Shown here: positions 1-9,437 of the stretch, piece after piece
Position numbering within the stretch: the first letter of the stretch is position 1
How the letters are laid out: the number at the start of each line of letters is the position of its first letter
Assembly: GCF_900167375.1 (NCBI RefSeq)
Contig: NZ_FUWY01000004.1
Span: forward strand, 210,451-274,450
Direction: 5' to 3'
DNA: 64,000 nt
DNA from: Anaerorhabdus furcosa
Lineage (GTDB): Bacteria; Bacillota_I; Bacilli_A; Erysipelotrichales; Erysipelotrichaceae
The notes under the pieces: model-generated
What the model saw: the letters and a program-made list of their open reading frames with translations, nothing else
Database searches by the model: none
Told to the model about the DNA's origin: nothing
Program-made: the position numbers and the translations under genes

Positions 1-1887
1 AAACGCAACATTTTCTTCAATCCAATCACGTCTTAAGTTCGCTTTATCACCCATGAGAACTGAAACTCTTCGTTCCGCAATGACTGCATCTTCTATTGTC
101 ACTTGGATTAAAGTACGAGATTCAGGACACATCGTTGTATCCCAAAGTTGAGTTGCATTCATTTCTCCAAGCCCTTTATAACGCTGAAGTTCAACTTTTC
201 CCCACTTATCTCTTACTTCATTTAATTCATCATCTGTATAGCAATAGGTCATTTCTTTCCCTTTACTTACCTTGTATAGAGGCGGTAGTGCAATATACAC
301 CATACCTGCTTCTACTAGAGGTCGCATATAACGATAAAAGAATGTTAAGAGTAAGACTTGAATATGAGCACCATCTGTATCCGCATCGGTCATGATGATA
401 ACTTTACCATAGTTACTATCTTTTGCTTCAAAACTTGGTCCAACCCCTGCTCCTAATGCATGAATAATTGTATTTAACTCTTCGTTTTTCTCAATATCAC
501 CCATTGAACATTTTTCAGTATTCAATACTTTACCACGTAAAGGTAGAATAGCTTGATATTTTGAATCACGACCTTGTTTAGCACTACCACCTGCAGAATC
601 TCCTTCGACTAAGAATAATTCTTTACGTGCACTATCTTTTGATTGAGCAGGAGATAATTTACCAGAAAGAATCTTTTCAGTCTTACCTGTTTTCTTTCCT
701 TTTCTAGCTTCTTCTCTTGCTTTACGTGCTGCTTCACGTGCTAATGCAGCCTTTTGCATTTTCTTAATCAAGGCTGTGGATAAATCTTTATTTTCTTCTA
801 GGAAGTAGGTCATTTTTTCTAAGACTGTTTGTTCTACTGCTGGTTTTGCTTCAGCTGTCCCTAACTTTCCTTTTGTTTGCCCTTCAAATTGAAGTAAATT
901 TTCTGGAATTGAAACAGAGATAATTGATGTTAATCCCTCACGTACATCATTTCCCTCAAAGTTTTTATCCTTCTCTTTCAATAACCCCATTTTACGAGCA
1001 TAGTCATTAAACGCTTTGGTTATAGCTGATTTAAATCCAATTTCATGTGATCCTCCATCTGGAGTACGTACTAAGTTAACAAAACTATAGGTATTCTCTT
1101 GATAACTATCTGTATATTGGAATGCACAATCAACCACAATTCCTTTAAACTCACCTTTAAAACATACTGGATCATGTAAAACATCACGATCTTCATGTAA
1201 ATAATCCAAGAACGCTGTCAATCCATTGTCATAATGAAACACATCTTTCTTGTTATTTCTTTCATCATTGACAATCATTGTGATGCCATTTAATAAAAAC
1301 GCTGTTTCTTGAGCTCTTTCACAAACTTGTTTATAGTGAAAATCAATTACAGAGAATATTTTTGAATCAGGTTTAAATCTCACTTTTGAACCTGTTTTTG
1401 TTGATTTACCAATAACCTCTAATTTACTTACTTTTTTACCACCATTTTCAAAACGCATTTGATACAGTTTTCCATCACTTGCAACAGTAACTTCTACCCA
1501 TTCACTTAACGCATTGACAACAGAAGCACCTACACCATGAAGTCCTCCTGATGTTTTATATCCACCTTCTGCTGAAAACTTTCCTCCAGCATGTAATACT
1601 GAAAAGATGACTTCAAGCGCAGGTTTCCCTGTCTTATGAAGACCTACAGGCATACCACGACCCTCATCTTCAACACAACAAACGTTACCCTTTTCTAAAG
1701 TAATCGTTATTTTATTCCCAAATCCATTTAAAGCTTCATCAACAGCGTTATCTACAATTTCCCAAATTAAATGATGTAATCCTCTACTATCAGTAGATCC
1801 AATGTACATCCCTGGTCTTTTGCGGACTGCTTCCAAACCTTCTAAGACTTGTATGCTATCAGCATCATAATTTTGATTATTTGCCAT
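1..1887 (-). CDS. parE: DNA topoisomerase IV subunit B (ParE), C-terminus cut by window edge
   Basis: Type II topoisomerase ATPase subunit that decatenates and relaxes chromosomes together with ParC. The first 629 codons are open with no stop, so only a short C-terminal tail lies outside the window. Seen in order: start MANNQNYDAD, GHKL ATPase motifs (EIVDNAVDEALNGFG, DEGRGMPVG, GGLHGVGASVVNALS), transducer domain, then the TOPRIM pieces EGDSAGGSAKQGRD and MTDADTDGAHIQ. DTDGAHIQ is typical of ParE, whereas GyrB usually has DVDGAHIR. Divergent plsY beside it is a common Bacillota arrangement, and parC would be expected to the left. The start at 1887 is preceded by AGGTG. GyrB is the only real alternative. 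Confidence 0.93.
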   Translation of the reverse strand, partial: MANNQNYDADSIQVLEGLEAVRKRPGMYIGSTDSRGLHHLIWEIVDNAVDEALNGFGNKITITLEKGNVCCVEDEGRGMPVGLHKTGKPALEVIFSVLHAGGKFSAEGGYKTSGGLHGVGASVVNALSEWVEVTVASDGKLYQMRFENGGKKVSKLEVIGKSTKTGSKVRFKPDSKIFSVIDFHYKQVCERAQETAFLLNGITMIVNDERNNKKDVFHYDNGLTAFLDYLHEDRDVLHDPVCFKGEFKGIVVDCAFQYTDSYQENTYSFVNLVRTPDGGSHEIGFKSAITKAFNDYARKMGLLKEKDKNFEGNDVREGLTSIISVSIPENLLQFEGQTKGKLGTAEAKPAVEQTVLEKMTYFLEENKDLSTALIKKMQKAALAREAARKAREEARKGKKTGKTEKILSGKLSPAQSKDSARKELFLVEGDSAGGSAKQGRDSKYQAILPLRGKVLNTEKCSMGDIEKNEELNTIIHALGAGVGPSFEAKDSNYGKVIIMTDADTDGAHIQVLLLTFFYRYMRPLVEAGMVYIALPPLYKVSKGKEMTYCYTDDELNEVRDKWGKVELQRYKGLGEMNATQLWDTTMCPESRTLIQVTIEDAVIAERRVSVLMGDKANLRRDWIEENVAF

Positions 1888-1947
1888 TTATTCACACCTA
1901 GATTAGAATCTAAGATACCCCTTTCTTGGTTAAACACTACCTGACTC

Positions 1948-1975
1948 ATTATACTAAAATTTAAGCAAAAGTTAA
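1948..1975 (-). promoter_or_regulatory. Probable parE promoter
   Basis: Perfect TATAAT at 1948-1953 (minus strand) with TTAACT at 1970-1975, spacer 16 bp, about 60 bp upstream of the parE start. Assigned by consensus only; the -35 is weak. Confidence 0.5.
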
Positions 1976-2025
1976 AGTTCAAGAGCCAAAAGTGTGATAA
2001 AATATGACCAGGAGAACAAAACACT

Positions 2026-2643
2026 ATGACGAATTTATTTACTTTAGAAAACATACTTGTAATACTAGCTGCTTATTTATTTGGATCAATCCCTTGGGCA
2101 CTTGTAATTGGTAAGGTATTTTATAAAACTGATGTTAGAGAACATGGTTCAGGAAACTTAGGTGGTAGTAATGCAGGAAGAGTACTTGGTAAGGCAGCAG
2201 GTATTAGTGTAACGATACTGGATGCCTTAAAATCAACTTTCACTGTCCTTATATGTGCTACATGGTTTCCATCTGCTACAATTGTTGCAGGACTAGCAGT
2301 TTGCTTTGGACATTGCTTCCCAATCTTTGCAAAATTCAAAGGAGGAAAAGCAGTTGCTACCACTATGGGTTATTTCCTTGGGATTGGACTTGTAACTGGA
2401 CAATTTATTTCAATCTTCCTTTTACCGATTATCTTATTCTTTGGAATTTTATATTTATGTAAAATGGTTTCCTTGAGTAGTATCCTTGCTATTGGAACTG
2501 AAGCCGTTGTTTCATTCTTTATTCAACCTGATTTGGTCTTATCTTTCTCATTTGTAGCCTTATTCTTATTTGTAACTTATCGCCACAAATCAAATATTAA
2601 ACGTATCTTCAATCACGAAGAAAAGAAAATCACTTGGATGTAA
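2026..2643 (+). CDS. plsY: Glycerol-3-phosphate acyltransferase PlsY
   Basis: Membrane acyltransferase that transfers acyl from acyl-phosphate to glycerol-3-phosphate, the first step of phospholipid synthesis. The 205 residues match the usual PlsY length. Conserved family pieces are visible: GSIPWALVIGK near residue 20, GSGNLGGSNAGR at 41-52, and a later KFKGGKAVATTMG loop. About five hydrophobic membrane segments are evident. AGGAG lies about 10 nt before the ATG. It is divergent from parE, and its end overlaps a hairpin terminator shared with the convergent acetyltransferase. Confidence 0.95.
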   Translation: MTNLFTLENILVILAAYLFGSIPWALVIGKVFYKTDVREHGSGNLGGSNAGRVLGKAAGISVTILDALKSTFTVLICATWFPSATIVAGLAVCFGHCFPIFAKFKGGKAVATTMGYFLGIGLVTGQFISIFLLPIILFFGILYLCKMVSLSSILAIGTEAVVSFFIQPDLVLSFSFVALFLFVTYRHKSNIKRIFNHEEKKITWM

Positions 2644-2659
2644 TTTCCAAGTGATTTTT
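2627..2659. terminator. Bidirectional terminator between plsY and GNAT gene
   Basis: A 12-bp perfect stem (AAATCACTTGGA at 2627-2638 pairs with 2646-2657), loop of 7, followed by a T run on the plus strand and A-rich sequence on the left. It contains the plsY stop codon and touches the stop of the convergent gene. Confidence 0.85.
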
Positions 2660-3158
2660 AAAATATTATTTTATCAAATGCTATTTTTTCACTATAATCA
2701 AACCAAATTGTTCCTCTATAGGTAAAACCATTTTTCGTAAGAATGTGTTGCATTTTTAGATTATCTTTATCTGTATCTACACGAAATGCGCAAACACCTC
2801 TAAGCTTACTCATTTCCTCAACAAGTTGAAATACAATCGTACTTATTCCTTTGCCTTTTGCACTTTCTCTAAATGCCATACGGTGAACAACGACATAGTT
2901 TTCATCAGTATGCCACTGACCATTTAAATGTTTATATGCAGGTTCTCCATCATAATCAATACAAAGATAACCCAAAATATTTTGCTCATCAACTACAAAA
3001 TATCCTTTCCCATATTGAATATCTCCTTGTATACACTCTATATCTGGATACCCTTCTTGCCATTGGTTTATTCCTTGTTTCTTTAAATCTTCTTTTGCTC
3101 CATTAATGATGCTCATTGCATCTTGTAACTCATGATTTTCAACTAATCTTAACTTCAT
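2658..3158 (-). CDS. GNAT-family N-acetyltransferase
   Basis: About 166 residues with the GNAT fold. The acetyl-CoA binding motif A region reads AFRESAKGKGISTIVFQLV, followed by RVDTDKDNLKMQHILTKNGF, the usual end of the domain. The substrate is unknown. I start it at 3158 (MKLRLVENHE) rather than at a longer upstream ATG: this ATG overlaps the stop of the upstream M24-like gene as ATGA and has GGAG 8 nt before it, so the two are translationally coupled. It ends in the terminator shared with plsY. Confidence 0.85.
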   Translation of the reverse strand: MKLRLVENHELQDAMSIINGAKEDLKKQGINQWQEGYPDIECIQGDIQYGKGYFVVDEQNILGYLCIDYDGEPAYKHLNGQWHTDENYVVVHRMAFRESAKGKGISTIVFQLVEEMSKLRGVCAFRVDTDKDNLKMQHILTKNGFTYRGTIWFDYSEKIAFDKIIF

Positions 3159-4555
3159 ACTTTTTCTCCATTGTATATATAGCAAAGGGCACATTGATGA
3201 TTCAAAAGATATGGTCTAAAATAAGCCAGTGTACTACACATCGGTAAGACATCTGGTGATAATTCAATTCCAAGCCTAGTTTCAATATATTCTCTTCGCT
3301 TTTCCATTCTTTTCCACATCTCTGGATAAGCTTTTTTTATTTCCGCTTTCAAGTTATCATCCGCTAATACAATTGTACTTTCAGCATTTGCACCCGCATA
3401 GCCATCAATAGATGGAATAATATCTACCTGAAAAATCATTCCACTTTGTATGATATCCGTTGAATCTTTGTAGATTGGTGAGGTTAACCATTCCTCCTCC
3501 GCGCTAAGATGTCCTGGATTTAGTGTCCAATTATAAATTGATTGAGGCAGTACATGTTCTACAAGATCAAACATCTCACTACCTGTCATTCCAATTCTAA
3601 TTTGATTCAACCAAGTTATATAAGCACGAAAATATGGAATCGCAATTTGATCTAAATAATCTTCTTTTCCTTTTGGTAACTCATGAAGACCATGTACGGC
3701 ATAACCAGCTCTACTCGATAATCCACCACGATATCCGATTGTTAATGATATTGGATCACCAAGTTGAACTTTTTTATTAGTAGGATACATATTTCCTCTT
3801 ATGTATCGAGTACCACTTGCCGCTATAGTAACAACACTATGATGTTGTCCATTCTTTTCTAAATGACTTCCTAATTCAAATTCTGTAACTCCTTCTACTA
3901 CATGATTCATTGCATCCAAAATACAATCTGACGCAAGTGAAGCTCCATATTCATAGTGAGCTATTTCATTTGCATTATTTGTAACACGCACTCCGTTTTC
4001 ACCGATAAACAAACTAATCTCATTACTTACTAAATCTTTATTCGCCACAATATTCATGACTGTATCCACGATGAAATAAGGTACATCAAACATATTTTGA
4101 TTCTCTTTTTTGCTAGTAAACATCTTCCAACCAACAATGCCTGTCTTCACATTACTTTCTAATCCTGCATCAATTAATAACTCTGCAAATGTTCGATCTT
4201 CTCTATTTGGTTGATGTGGAAGTGAGAAAAGTGAAACATGGATCGGTGTGTTCTTGATTCTTGCTTTAGCTGCCTTATTCAAATTTTCATTTCCTAGAAT
4301 TAAACTAACTTCACCAGTATCTTTTATTAAAAGAAGTGCTTCTTCAAATCGAGGAAAATAACCTACAAGATATTCAAAATTACCACCATGTTCGCTATCA
4401 CCATAAACTAGTAATTGTCTAAGTTTCCTTCTTTTCATTTCAAGTAAGATCTTCGATAATCTTTCTTGAATTGTAGCATCACTTAGTTCAACACAAACTT
4501 CAGGATTATCAAATTTTGGTTCTTCTACTTCAATCAATTTAATTGTTTTATTCAT
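3155..4555 (-). CDS. M24 (creatinase/aminopeptidase P)-like protein, probably lacking metal ligands
   Basis: A 466-residue protein with creatinase-type N-terminal half and a C-terminal pita-bread (M24) half. Active M24 enzymes carry two Asp, one His and two Glu metal ligands. Here the stretch expected to hold the Asp pair reads LTIGYRGGLSSRAGY, with no Asp; the later NPGHLSAEEEW and ANAESTIVL segments keep a His and a Glu. A divergent or non-catalytic role is likely. The start is set at 4555 (MNKTIKLIEVE) because GAGG precedes it; a longer ORF to 4585 has no clear RBS. Downstream the GNAT gene overlaps by 4 bp. Confidence 0.75.
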   Translation of the reverse strand: MNKTIKLIEVEEPKFDNPEVCVELSDATIQERLSKILLEMKRRKLRQLLVYGDSEHGGNFEYLVGYFPRFEEALLLIKDTGEVSLILGNENLNKAAKARIKNTPIHVSLFSLPHQPNREDRTFAELLIDAGLESNVKTGIVGWKMFTSKKENQNMFDVPYFIVDTVMNIVANKDLVSNEISLFIGENGVRVTNNANEIAHYEYGASLASDCILDAMNHVVEGVTEFELGSHLEKNGQHHSVVTIAASGTRYIRGNMYPTNKKVQLGDPISLTIGYRGGLSSRAGYAVHGLHELPKGKEDYLDQIAIPYFRAYITWLNQIRIGMTGSEMFDLVEHVLPQSIYNWTLNPGHLSAEEEWLTSPIYKDSTDIIQSGMIFQVDIIPSIDGYAGANAESTIVLADDNLKAEIKKAYPEMWKRMEKRREYIETRLGIELSPDVLPMCSTLAYFRPYLLNHQCALCYIYNGEKV

Positions 4556-4629
4556 TATGTATATACCTCTATTTGCTATTATCATACCATAGCTTAATTA
4601 ATTAATTTTTATAAATGAAAAGCAAGTAA

Positions 4630-4665
4630 ATATTATAAGAAAACCTGATGAATTTCACCAGGTTT
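4630..4665 (-). terminator. Terminator after the M18 aminopeptidase gene
   Basis: On the minus strand AAACCTG pairs with CAGGTTT around an 11-nt spacer (4641-4665), extended by partial pairing inside, and is followed by TTTCTTATAAT. It lies directly after the stop at 4675. Confidence 0.75.
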
Positions 4666-4674
4666 ACCAAACTT

Positions 4675-6045
4675 CTATTTCATTTTTTCTAAGAATGCTT
4701 TGTAACCACGATATGCTTCATAGATATCTGCTTTAGATGCTACTTCATAAGGTGCATGCATATTTTGAACTGCAATTCCTGCATCAATAACTTCCATGTT
4801 TAGATTTGCTAAGATGTAGGCAATTGTTCCTCCACCTCCAGCATCTACTCTTCCAAGCTCTGCTGTTTGGAATTGAACTTTTGCTGTATCAAATAGATTA
4901 CGTATTTGAGCAATAAATTCTGGATTTGCATCACTGCTTCCACCTTTACCACGAGAGCCAGTATATTTATTTAAACATAAACCCATTCCTAAGAATGCAG
5001 TATTTTTCTTTTCGAATACACTTGGATAATTAGGATCAAATCCAGCTGAAACATCACTTGATAACATCTTTGAATTCTCTAATGTTTTTCTGAATTTCAA
5101 ATCTGCAAATCCACTTGTTGCTTCTAATAATTCTGCAATTGTATTTTCAAAGAAACGTGATTGCATTCCAGTATTTCCAGTAGAACCAATTTCTTCTTTA
5201 TCTACTAAAATGCAGCAGCTAGTACGTTTTGGTTTATTCATTTCTAAAATAGCGATTAGTGAAGTATAAGCACAAATACGATCATCATGACCATATCCCA
5301 TCACCATACTACGATCTAAACCATAATCTCTTGCTTTACCAGCAGGTACGATTTCTAATTCAGCACTAATGAAATCATCTTCTTCAATGTTATAATCTTT
5401 CTTTAATAAATCTAGTAAATACGCTTTTACTTTATTTTCTTTTGCTTTAGCACTTGGAATTGATCCAACAAGTAAATTTAAATCTTCTCCTTCAACTACT
5501 TTAGATGCAGTTTTAGTAAGTTGTTCTTGTGCTAAGTGAATTAAAAGATCACTAATTCCCACAACTGGATCTGATTCTTTTTCTCCAATTGCTACTACAA
5601 TTTTAGTTCCATCTTTTTTACATATAACACCATGAAGTGCCATAGGTTGTGCAACCCATTGATATTTTTTAATACCACCATAGTAGTGAGTATCCATGAG
5701 AACTAAACCATCTTGTTCATATAGAGGTACTTGTTTCACATCAATACGAGGTGAATCAATGTGTGCTCCTAAAATGTTTAGCCCATTTACTAAAGGTTCA
5801 CTACCTATTACGTATAAGCAAAGATTTTTTTCTTTATTAATAAAATAAACTTTATCTCCTGCTTTTAATTTTTTGTTTTTCATTGCCGCAAAGTCTTTAA
5901 ACCCTGATTTTTTTGCTAATGCTACTGCAGATGTAACACATTCTCTTTCTGTCTTACCTGCATCAAGATATTTCTTATATCCTTCACTAAACTCAAATAC
6001 TGCTTTCATTTCAGCATTTGATAATTTTTCCCATACTGTTTTCAT
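4675..6045 (-). CDS. M18-family aminopeptidase (aspartyl aminopeptidase type)
   Basis: Cytosolic zinc aminopeptidase of 456 residues, the expected length for bacterial M18 enzymes. Ligand motifs are visible: GAHIDSPRID near residue 90, DKEEIGSTGN with the catalytic glutamates near 285, and MHAPYEVASKADIYE at the C-terminus. SSDVSAGFDPNYPSVFEKKN is also characteristic. It would release N-terminal residues, often acidic ones, from peptides. AAGGAGG sits 9 nt before the ATG. It has its own terminator, so it is probably monocistronic. Confidence 0.92.
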   Translation of the reverse strand: MKTVWEKLSNAEMKAVFEFSEGYKKYLDAGKTERECVTSAVALAKKSGFKDFAAMKNKKLKAGDKVYFINKEKNLCLYVIGSEPLVNGLNILGAHIDSPRIDVKQVPLYEQDGLVLMDTHYYGGIKKYQWVAQPMALHGVICKKDGTKIVVAIGEKESDPVVGISDLLIHLAQEQLTKTASKVVEGEDLNLLVGSIPSAKAKENKVKAYLLDLLKKDYNIEEDDFISAELEIVPAGKARDYGLDRSMVMGYGHDDRICAYTSLIAILEMNKPKRTSCCILVDKEEIGSTGNTGMQSRFFENTIAELLEATSGFADLKFRKTLENSKMLSSDVSAGFDPNYPSVFEKKNTAFLGMGLCLNKYTGSRGKGGSSDANPEFIAQIRNLFDTAKVQFQTAELGRVDAGGGGTIAYILANLNMEVIDAGIAVQNMHAPYEVASKADIYEAYRGYKAFLEKMK

Positions 6046-6097
6046 AATTAAGCCTCCTTGTATAATTGTACACCGTATTATTAATGAAATTCAATTC

Positions 6098-7654
6098 CTA
6101 TAATCTAGAATAAACAGTTTTACCATTAAAAATGGTTCGATTTACTTTAATTGTATGTAAGTCGGTTGTATTTATTTCATATGGATCTTGATTTAAGATG
6201 ATGATATCCGCAACCATACCCTCTTTTAATTGCCCTTTGTTATTCTCTTCAAACGATGCATAGGCACCATCCTTTGTATAGGAGTCAATTGCTTCTTGCA
6301 GTGTTAACGCTTCCTCTAAACGATATGTATCTTTACTACCAATACTTGATCGTGTTATTGCACATTCAATGCCTTTAAAACAATCCACTGGTTCTACTGG
6401 TGAATCTGAACCATTTGAGATTGTTGTAAACTTTGACAAGGTTTTAAAAGCATAGGAAGTATTCGCTGTTTCACCTACACGATTTCTTACAATACGACAA
6501 TCATAATCAATAAAACAAGATTGTATGTAGCAATGTAGTTTTAATTGACCGATTAATTCCAATTGATCATTACGCGTAATTTGAACATGAACAAGCCCCG
6601 AACGAGTCGAATTCTTATCGTCTAGATATTTCTTAAAACTTTCTAATACCATATCCAAACATCCATCACCTATCGTATGAATAATTGTACCCATTTTATA
6701 ATCTTGTCCCATCTTAACAAAATAATCAAAATCATCTTGAGGATAATTTACCATCCCTGTAGTTGAAGCGTCATCATGATAAGGTTTAGACATCTTCGCA
6801 GTTCTAGCACCTAATGAACCATCTCCAACTACTTTAATTGGACCTAATGTAAATAGTTCATTGGAATTTTGATTCAATTGATCTTCATTGATAAATTGTT
6901 GAAAATCTTTTCTTTCTATAAACTGACATTGTTGATGAACTCTTAATTTTAATAATCCATCTTTTTCAAGTTCTCGATACGCTTGAAGTGGTAAATGATA
7001 ATCTTTAGTAAGTGATACAAAGTCATCACTTTGTACTGAGGTTATTCCATATTGATGACACTCTTTTGTCGCTTCTTGTATATAATCCTTTAAATCGGAT
7101 ACAGTTACCTCTGGAAAAGCATGATGCATTAATTCAATTGCCATTTCTTTAAATAATCCTGTTTCCAAATCAAAATCACCACCATCAATTGTTGTTTCAC
7201 TTGTAACATGAGCACATTCAATTGCTTTGGAATTCGCAACCGCTATATGACCACAACAACGGGTTAATAGGATTGGATGATCACGTGTAATTTCATCGAG
7301 CATTGCTTTTGTTGGATACTTAACATCAACAAAATTATCTTGATTCCATCCTCTACCAATAATCCATTCACCTTTATTCTTTTGCATCGCTTTTTCTTTT
7401 ACTTTATCTAAAACTTCATCAAGTGATGTACAGTCTTGAAGTTGTAGATTAGAAAGGAATGCACCTGTTCCAATTAAATGAAGATGTGAGTCATTAAACC
7501 CAGGCAGTATTCGCGAGCCTTGACAATCAATGATTTCATCCATTTCATCAAGATTAAAATCGCAAAGAAAACCTATCTTTGCGATTTTATCATCTACTAT
7601 TAAAAGCGAATCATGTTCTTGATTTATCTTTGCATGAATACATAGTGTTTTCAT
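6098..7654 (-). CDS. Amidohydrolase, YtcJ-like metal-dependent hydrolase
   Basis: A 518-residue amidohydrolase-superfamily protein. The N-terminal metal motif is FNDSHLHLIGTG, followed by GRGWNQDNF, which is characteristic of the YtcJ-like (amidohydrolase 3) group; SNGSDSPVEP supplies the late Asp ligand. The C-terminus returns to the beta-sandwich (KEGMVADIIILNQDPYEI). The true substrate of this group is usually unknown (imides, amides, N-acyl compounds). It begins 2 bp after the oxidoreductase gene stop, so the two form an operon; the RBS is weak (GAAAG). Confidence 0.87.
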   Translation of the reverse strand: MKTLCIHAKINQEHDSLLIVDDKIAKIGFLCDFNLDEMDEIIDCQGSRILPGFNDSHLHLIGTGAFLSNLQLQDCTSLDEVLDKVKEKAMQKNKGEWIIGRGWNQDNFVDVKYPTKAMLDEITRDHPILLTRCCGHIAVANSKAIECAHVTSETTIDGGDFDLETGLFKEMAIELMHHAFPEVTVSDLKDYIQEATKECHQYGITSVQSDDFVSLTKDYHLPLQAYRELEKDGLLKLRVHQQCQFIERKDFQQFINEDQLNQNSNELFTLGPIKVVGDGSLGARTAKMSKPYHDDASTTGMVNYPQDDFDYFVKMGQDYKMGTIIHTIGDGCLDMVLESFKKYLDDKNSTRSGLVHVQITRNDQLELIGQLKLHCYIQSCFIDYDCRIVRNRVGETANTSYAFKTLSKFTTISNGSDSPVEPVDCFKGIECAITRSSIGSKDTYRLEEALTLQEAIDSYTKDGAYASFEENNKGQLKEGMVADIIILNQDPYEINTTDLHTIKVNRTIFNGKTVYSRL

Positions 7655-7656
7655 AA

Positions 7657-8673
7657 CTATTTTCTTTCATCTGCTGGATAAACAACACCCATTTGCTTTC
7701 TTGCTTCAGTACAAACTTCCATGATATCTAAAGACATTTGGTGAGGGAAGACAACTGACTCAATTCTACCCGCTTCAACATTCTTTATAAAATCTCTTAA
7801 TTGATATGTGAAACCTTCTAAACTTGGTTTTGAAATTAACGTTTTCTCTCCTGGTTTTACACCTAGAGTACATCCTTCTGTTTTATTTCTAGCTGTTACC
7901 CAAATATCTTGAACACGGCTTAATAAATTAATTTGAATTATGCCTTCTTCTCCTTGTATTTCTGATACAACCTCTGTATCTGTTACCTTTGAGTGTTGAA
8001 TTGTAACTTCAAAGCCATCATATTGCATTAAAACTGTACCCAGTCCATCTACTCCAGTATCAAGGAGTAAAGCTGTTGCGATAATTGACTTTGGTTTACC
8101 AAACAATGCAACCGCATCACCAATGCAATATACACCTAAGTCCATTAATGATCCATTGCTCATTTCACGTCTAAATGTAGTTGGATTTTCACCTCTTAAA
8201 TATGCATCATAACGTGAAGAGTATTTTCCAAATGTGAAAACTGCGCGACGCAATTTACCTATTAAAGGCATTGCATCTTTTACAATTTGAAGATTCTCTG
8301 TATACATTGGAATTAATCCATCTTGTAAATACGTATTGTATTCTTTAGATAAGTCCATCATTTCCTTTGCTTCACGATAATTTGTAGCAAATGGTTTTTC
8401 AGTTAATGTGGGCATTTTTCTTCTCATGCACTCACAAGTCATTTCATAGTGTAAATGATTTGGTACAGCTAAATAAATCGCATCTATTTTTCCAGATTCA
8501 ATCATCTCAATGTAGTTATCAAATACATGTTCAATATTATATTTTTCTTGAAACTTAAGTGCATTCTCTTTTCTACCACTACATACTGCGACTACTTCAA
8601 TTTCCGGTACCTCTTTTACACCACTCATAAAGAAATCTGATACAAAGTTTGTTCCTACTACTCCAAAACGCAT
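7657..8673 (-). CDS. Gfo/Idh/MocA-family NAD(P)-dependent oxidoreductase
   Basis: A 338-residue dehydrogenase. The N-terminal Rossmann motif is FGVVGTNFVSDFF, and the characteristic EKP(F) motif follows as TLTEKPFATNYREAKEM. The C-terminal half has the usual GFO/IDH alpha/beta domain. Members oxidise sugars, inositols or biliverdin-like substrates; none can be assigned. The start at 8673 (MRFGVVG) is preferred because AGAGG lies 8 nt upstream; the longer ORF starts at 8688. It is immediately upstream of the YtcJ-like amidohydrolase. Confidence 0.88.
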   Translation of the reverse strand: MRFGVVGTNFVSDFFMSGVKEVPEIEVVAVCSGRKENALKFQEKYNIEHVFDNYIEMIESGKIDAIYLAVPNHLHYEMTCECMRRKMPTLTEKPFATNYREAKEMMDLSKEYNTYLQDGLIPMYTENLQIVKDAMPLIGKLRRAVFTFGKYSSRYDAYLRGENPTTFRREMSNGSLMDLGVYCIGDAVALFGKPKSIIATALLLDTGVDGLGTVLMQYDGFEVTIQHSKVTDTEVVSEIQGEEGIIQINLLSRVQDIWVTARNKTEGCTLGVKPGEKTLISKPSLEGFTYQLRDFIKNVEAGRIESVVFPHQMSLDIMEVCTEARKQMGVVYPADERK

Positions 8674-8741
8674 AATTCTACCTCTCATTCTTACTGATAG
8701 GATAGCATAATTCCCTTTTTATTTGTACAGTTTTTTGGTTA

Positions 8742-9437
8742 TTAAACTAAATTATTCGTTAATTGAACTTGATTCATTATTTTCTTCATTTTCTTACTTA
8801 CTTTTTGTTCCCGAATTGGTTTTAACCCACAATGGTTGATTGCTTCAACTAACCACTCAGGAAGAAATTCTCCCTTTACTTCAAGGATTGTTGTTTCATC
8901 ATTAAATAAAGGTTTATTCACTGGTAAATCACATAGCCTAAAATCTTCTTTGCGATATCTCATATTCATAGAAAATGTGAGTCTTACTTGTGGATTGAAT
9001 TTACTACAATACGCTACTCGTTCATACCCAATAAACATTTTGGGAATAAGTCCATGATTTCTAAGTAGTTCATCAATTTCATTATCACCACATTCATGTT
9101 GCTTTGATAATAGTTCATCCGCTTCTTCCAAATTCATTTCTAACCTTCGCTTCACAACTGAATCTTGATGCTGTTCCTTCATTTCAATATAGACAGAATC
9201 GTGTATTGAAGGAATACCATAACTCCTTAACCGAATTCTTTCTTTCATTGCTCTATGTTTAAATACTTTTGAAACTAAATCTTCACTTACATCAGCGTAG
9301 TATATGTTATAAACGGTATATTTAAAATGTTCATCTTCTTCGATATTGTTTGAAACACATTTTAAGAACTTCTCTATTTGTTCTTCACTTACAATAAACT
9401 TTTGTTCAACGAAATGACTCTTAGATAAAATCTTCAT
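8742..9437 (-). CDS. VTC-domain protein (polyphosphate polymerase/TTM-like)
   Basis: A 231-residue protein matching the VTC domain, which in yeast Vtc4 makes polyphosphate inside a triphosphate tunnel. Tunnel-type charged strands are visible: RIRLRSYG, YIEMKEQHQDSVVKRR and a final TILEVKGEFLPEW, with K/R and E residues alternating. There are no membrane segments, as is usual for bacterial stand-alone members, which are often next to CotH or membrane genes; none is seen here. AGGAGG precedes the ATG by 9 nt. Polyphosphate synthesis is inferred from the family only. Confidence 0.75.
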   Translation of the reverse strand: MKILSKSHFVEQKFIVSEEQIEKFLKCVSNNIEEDEHFKYTVYNIYYADVSEDLVSKVFKHRAMKERIRLRSYGIPSIHDSVYIEMKEQHQDSVVKRRLEMNLEEADELLSKQHECGDNEIDELLRNHGLIPKMFIGYERVAYCSKFNPQVRLTFSMNMRYRKEDFRLCDLPVNKPLFNDETTILEVKGEFLPEWLVEAINHCGLKPIREQKVSKKMKKIMNQVQLTNNLV

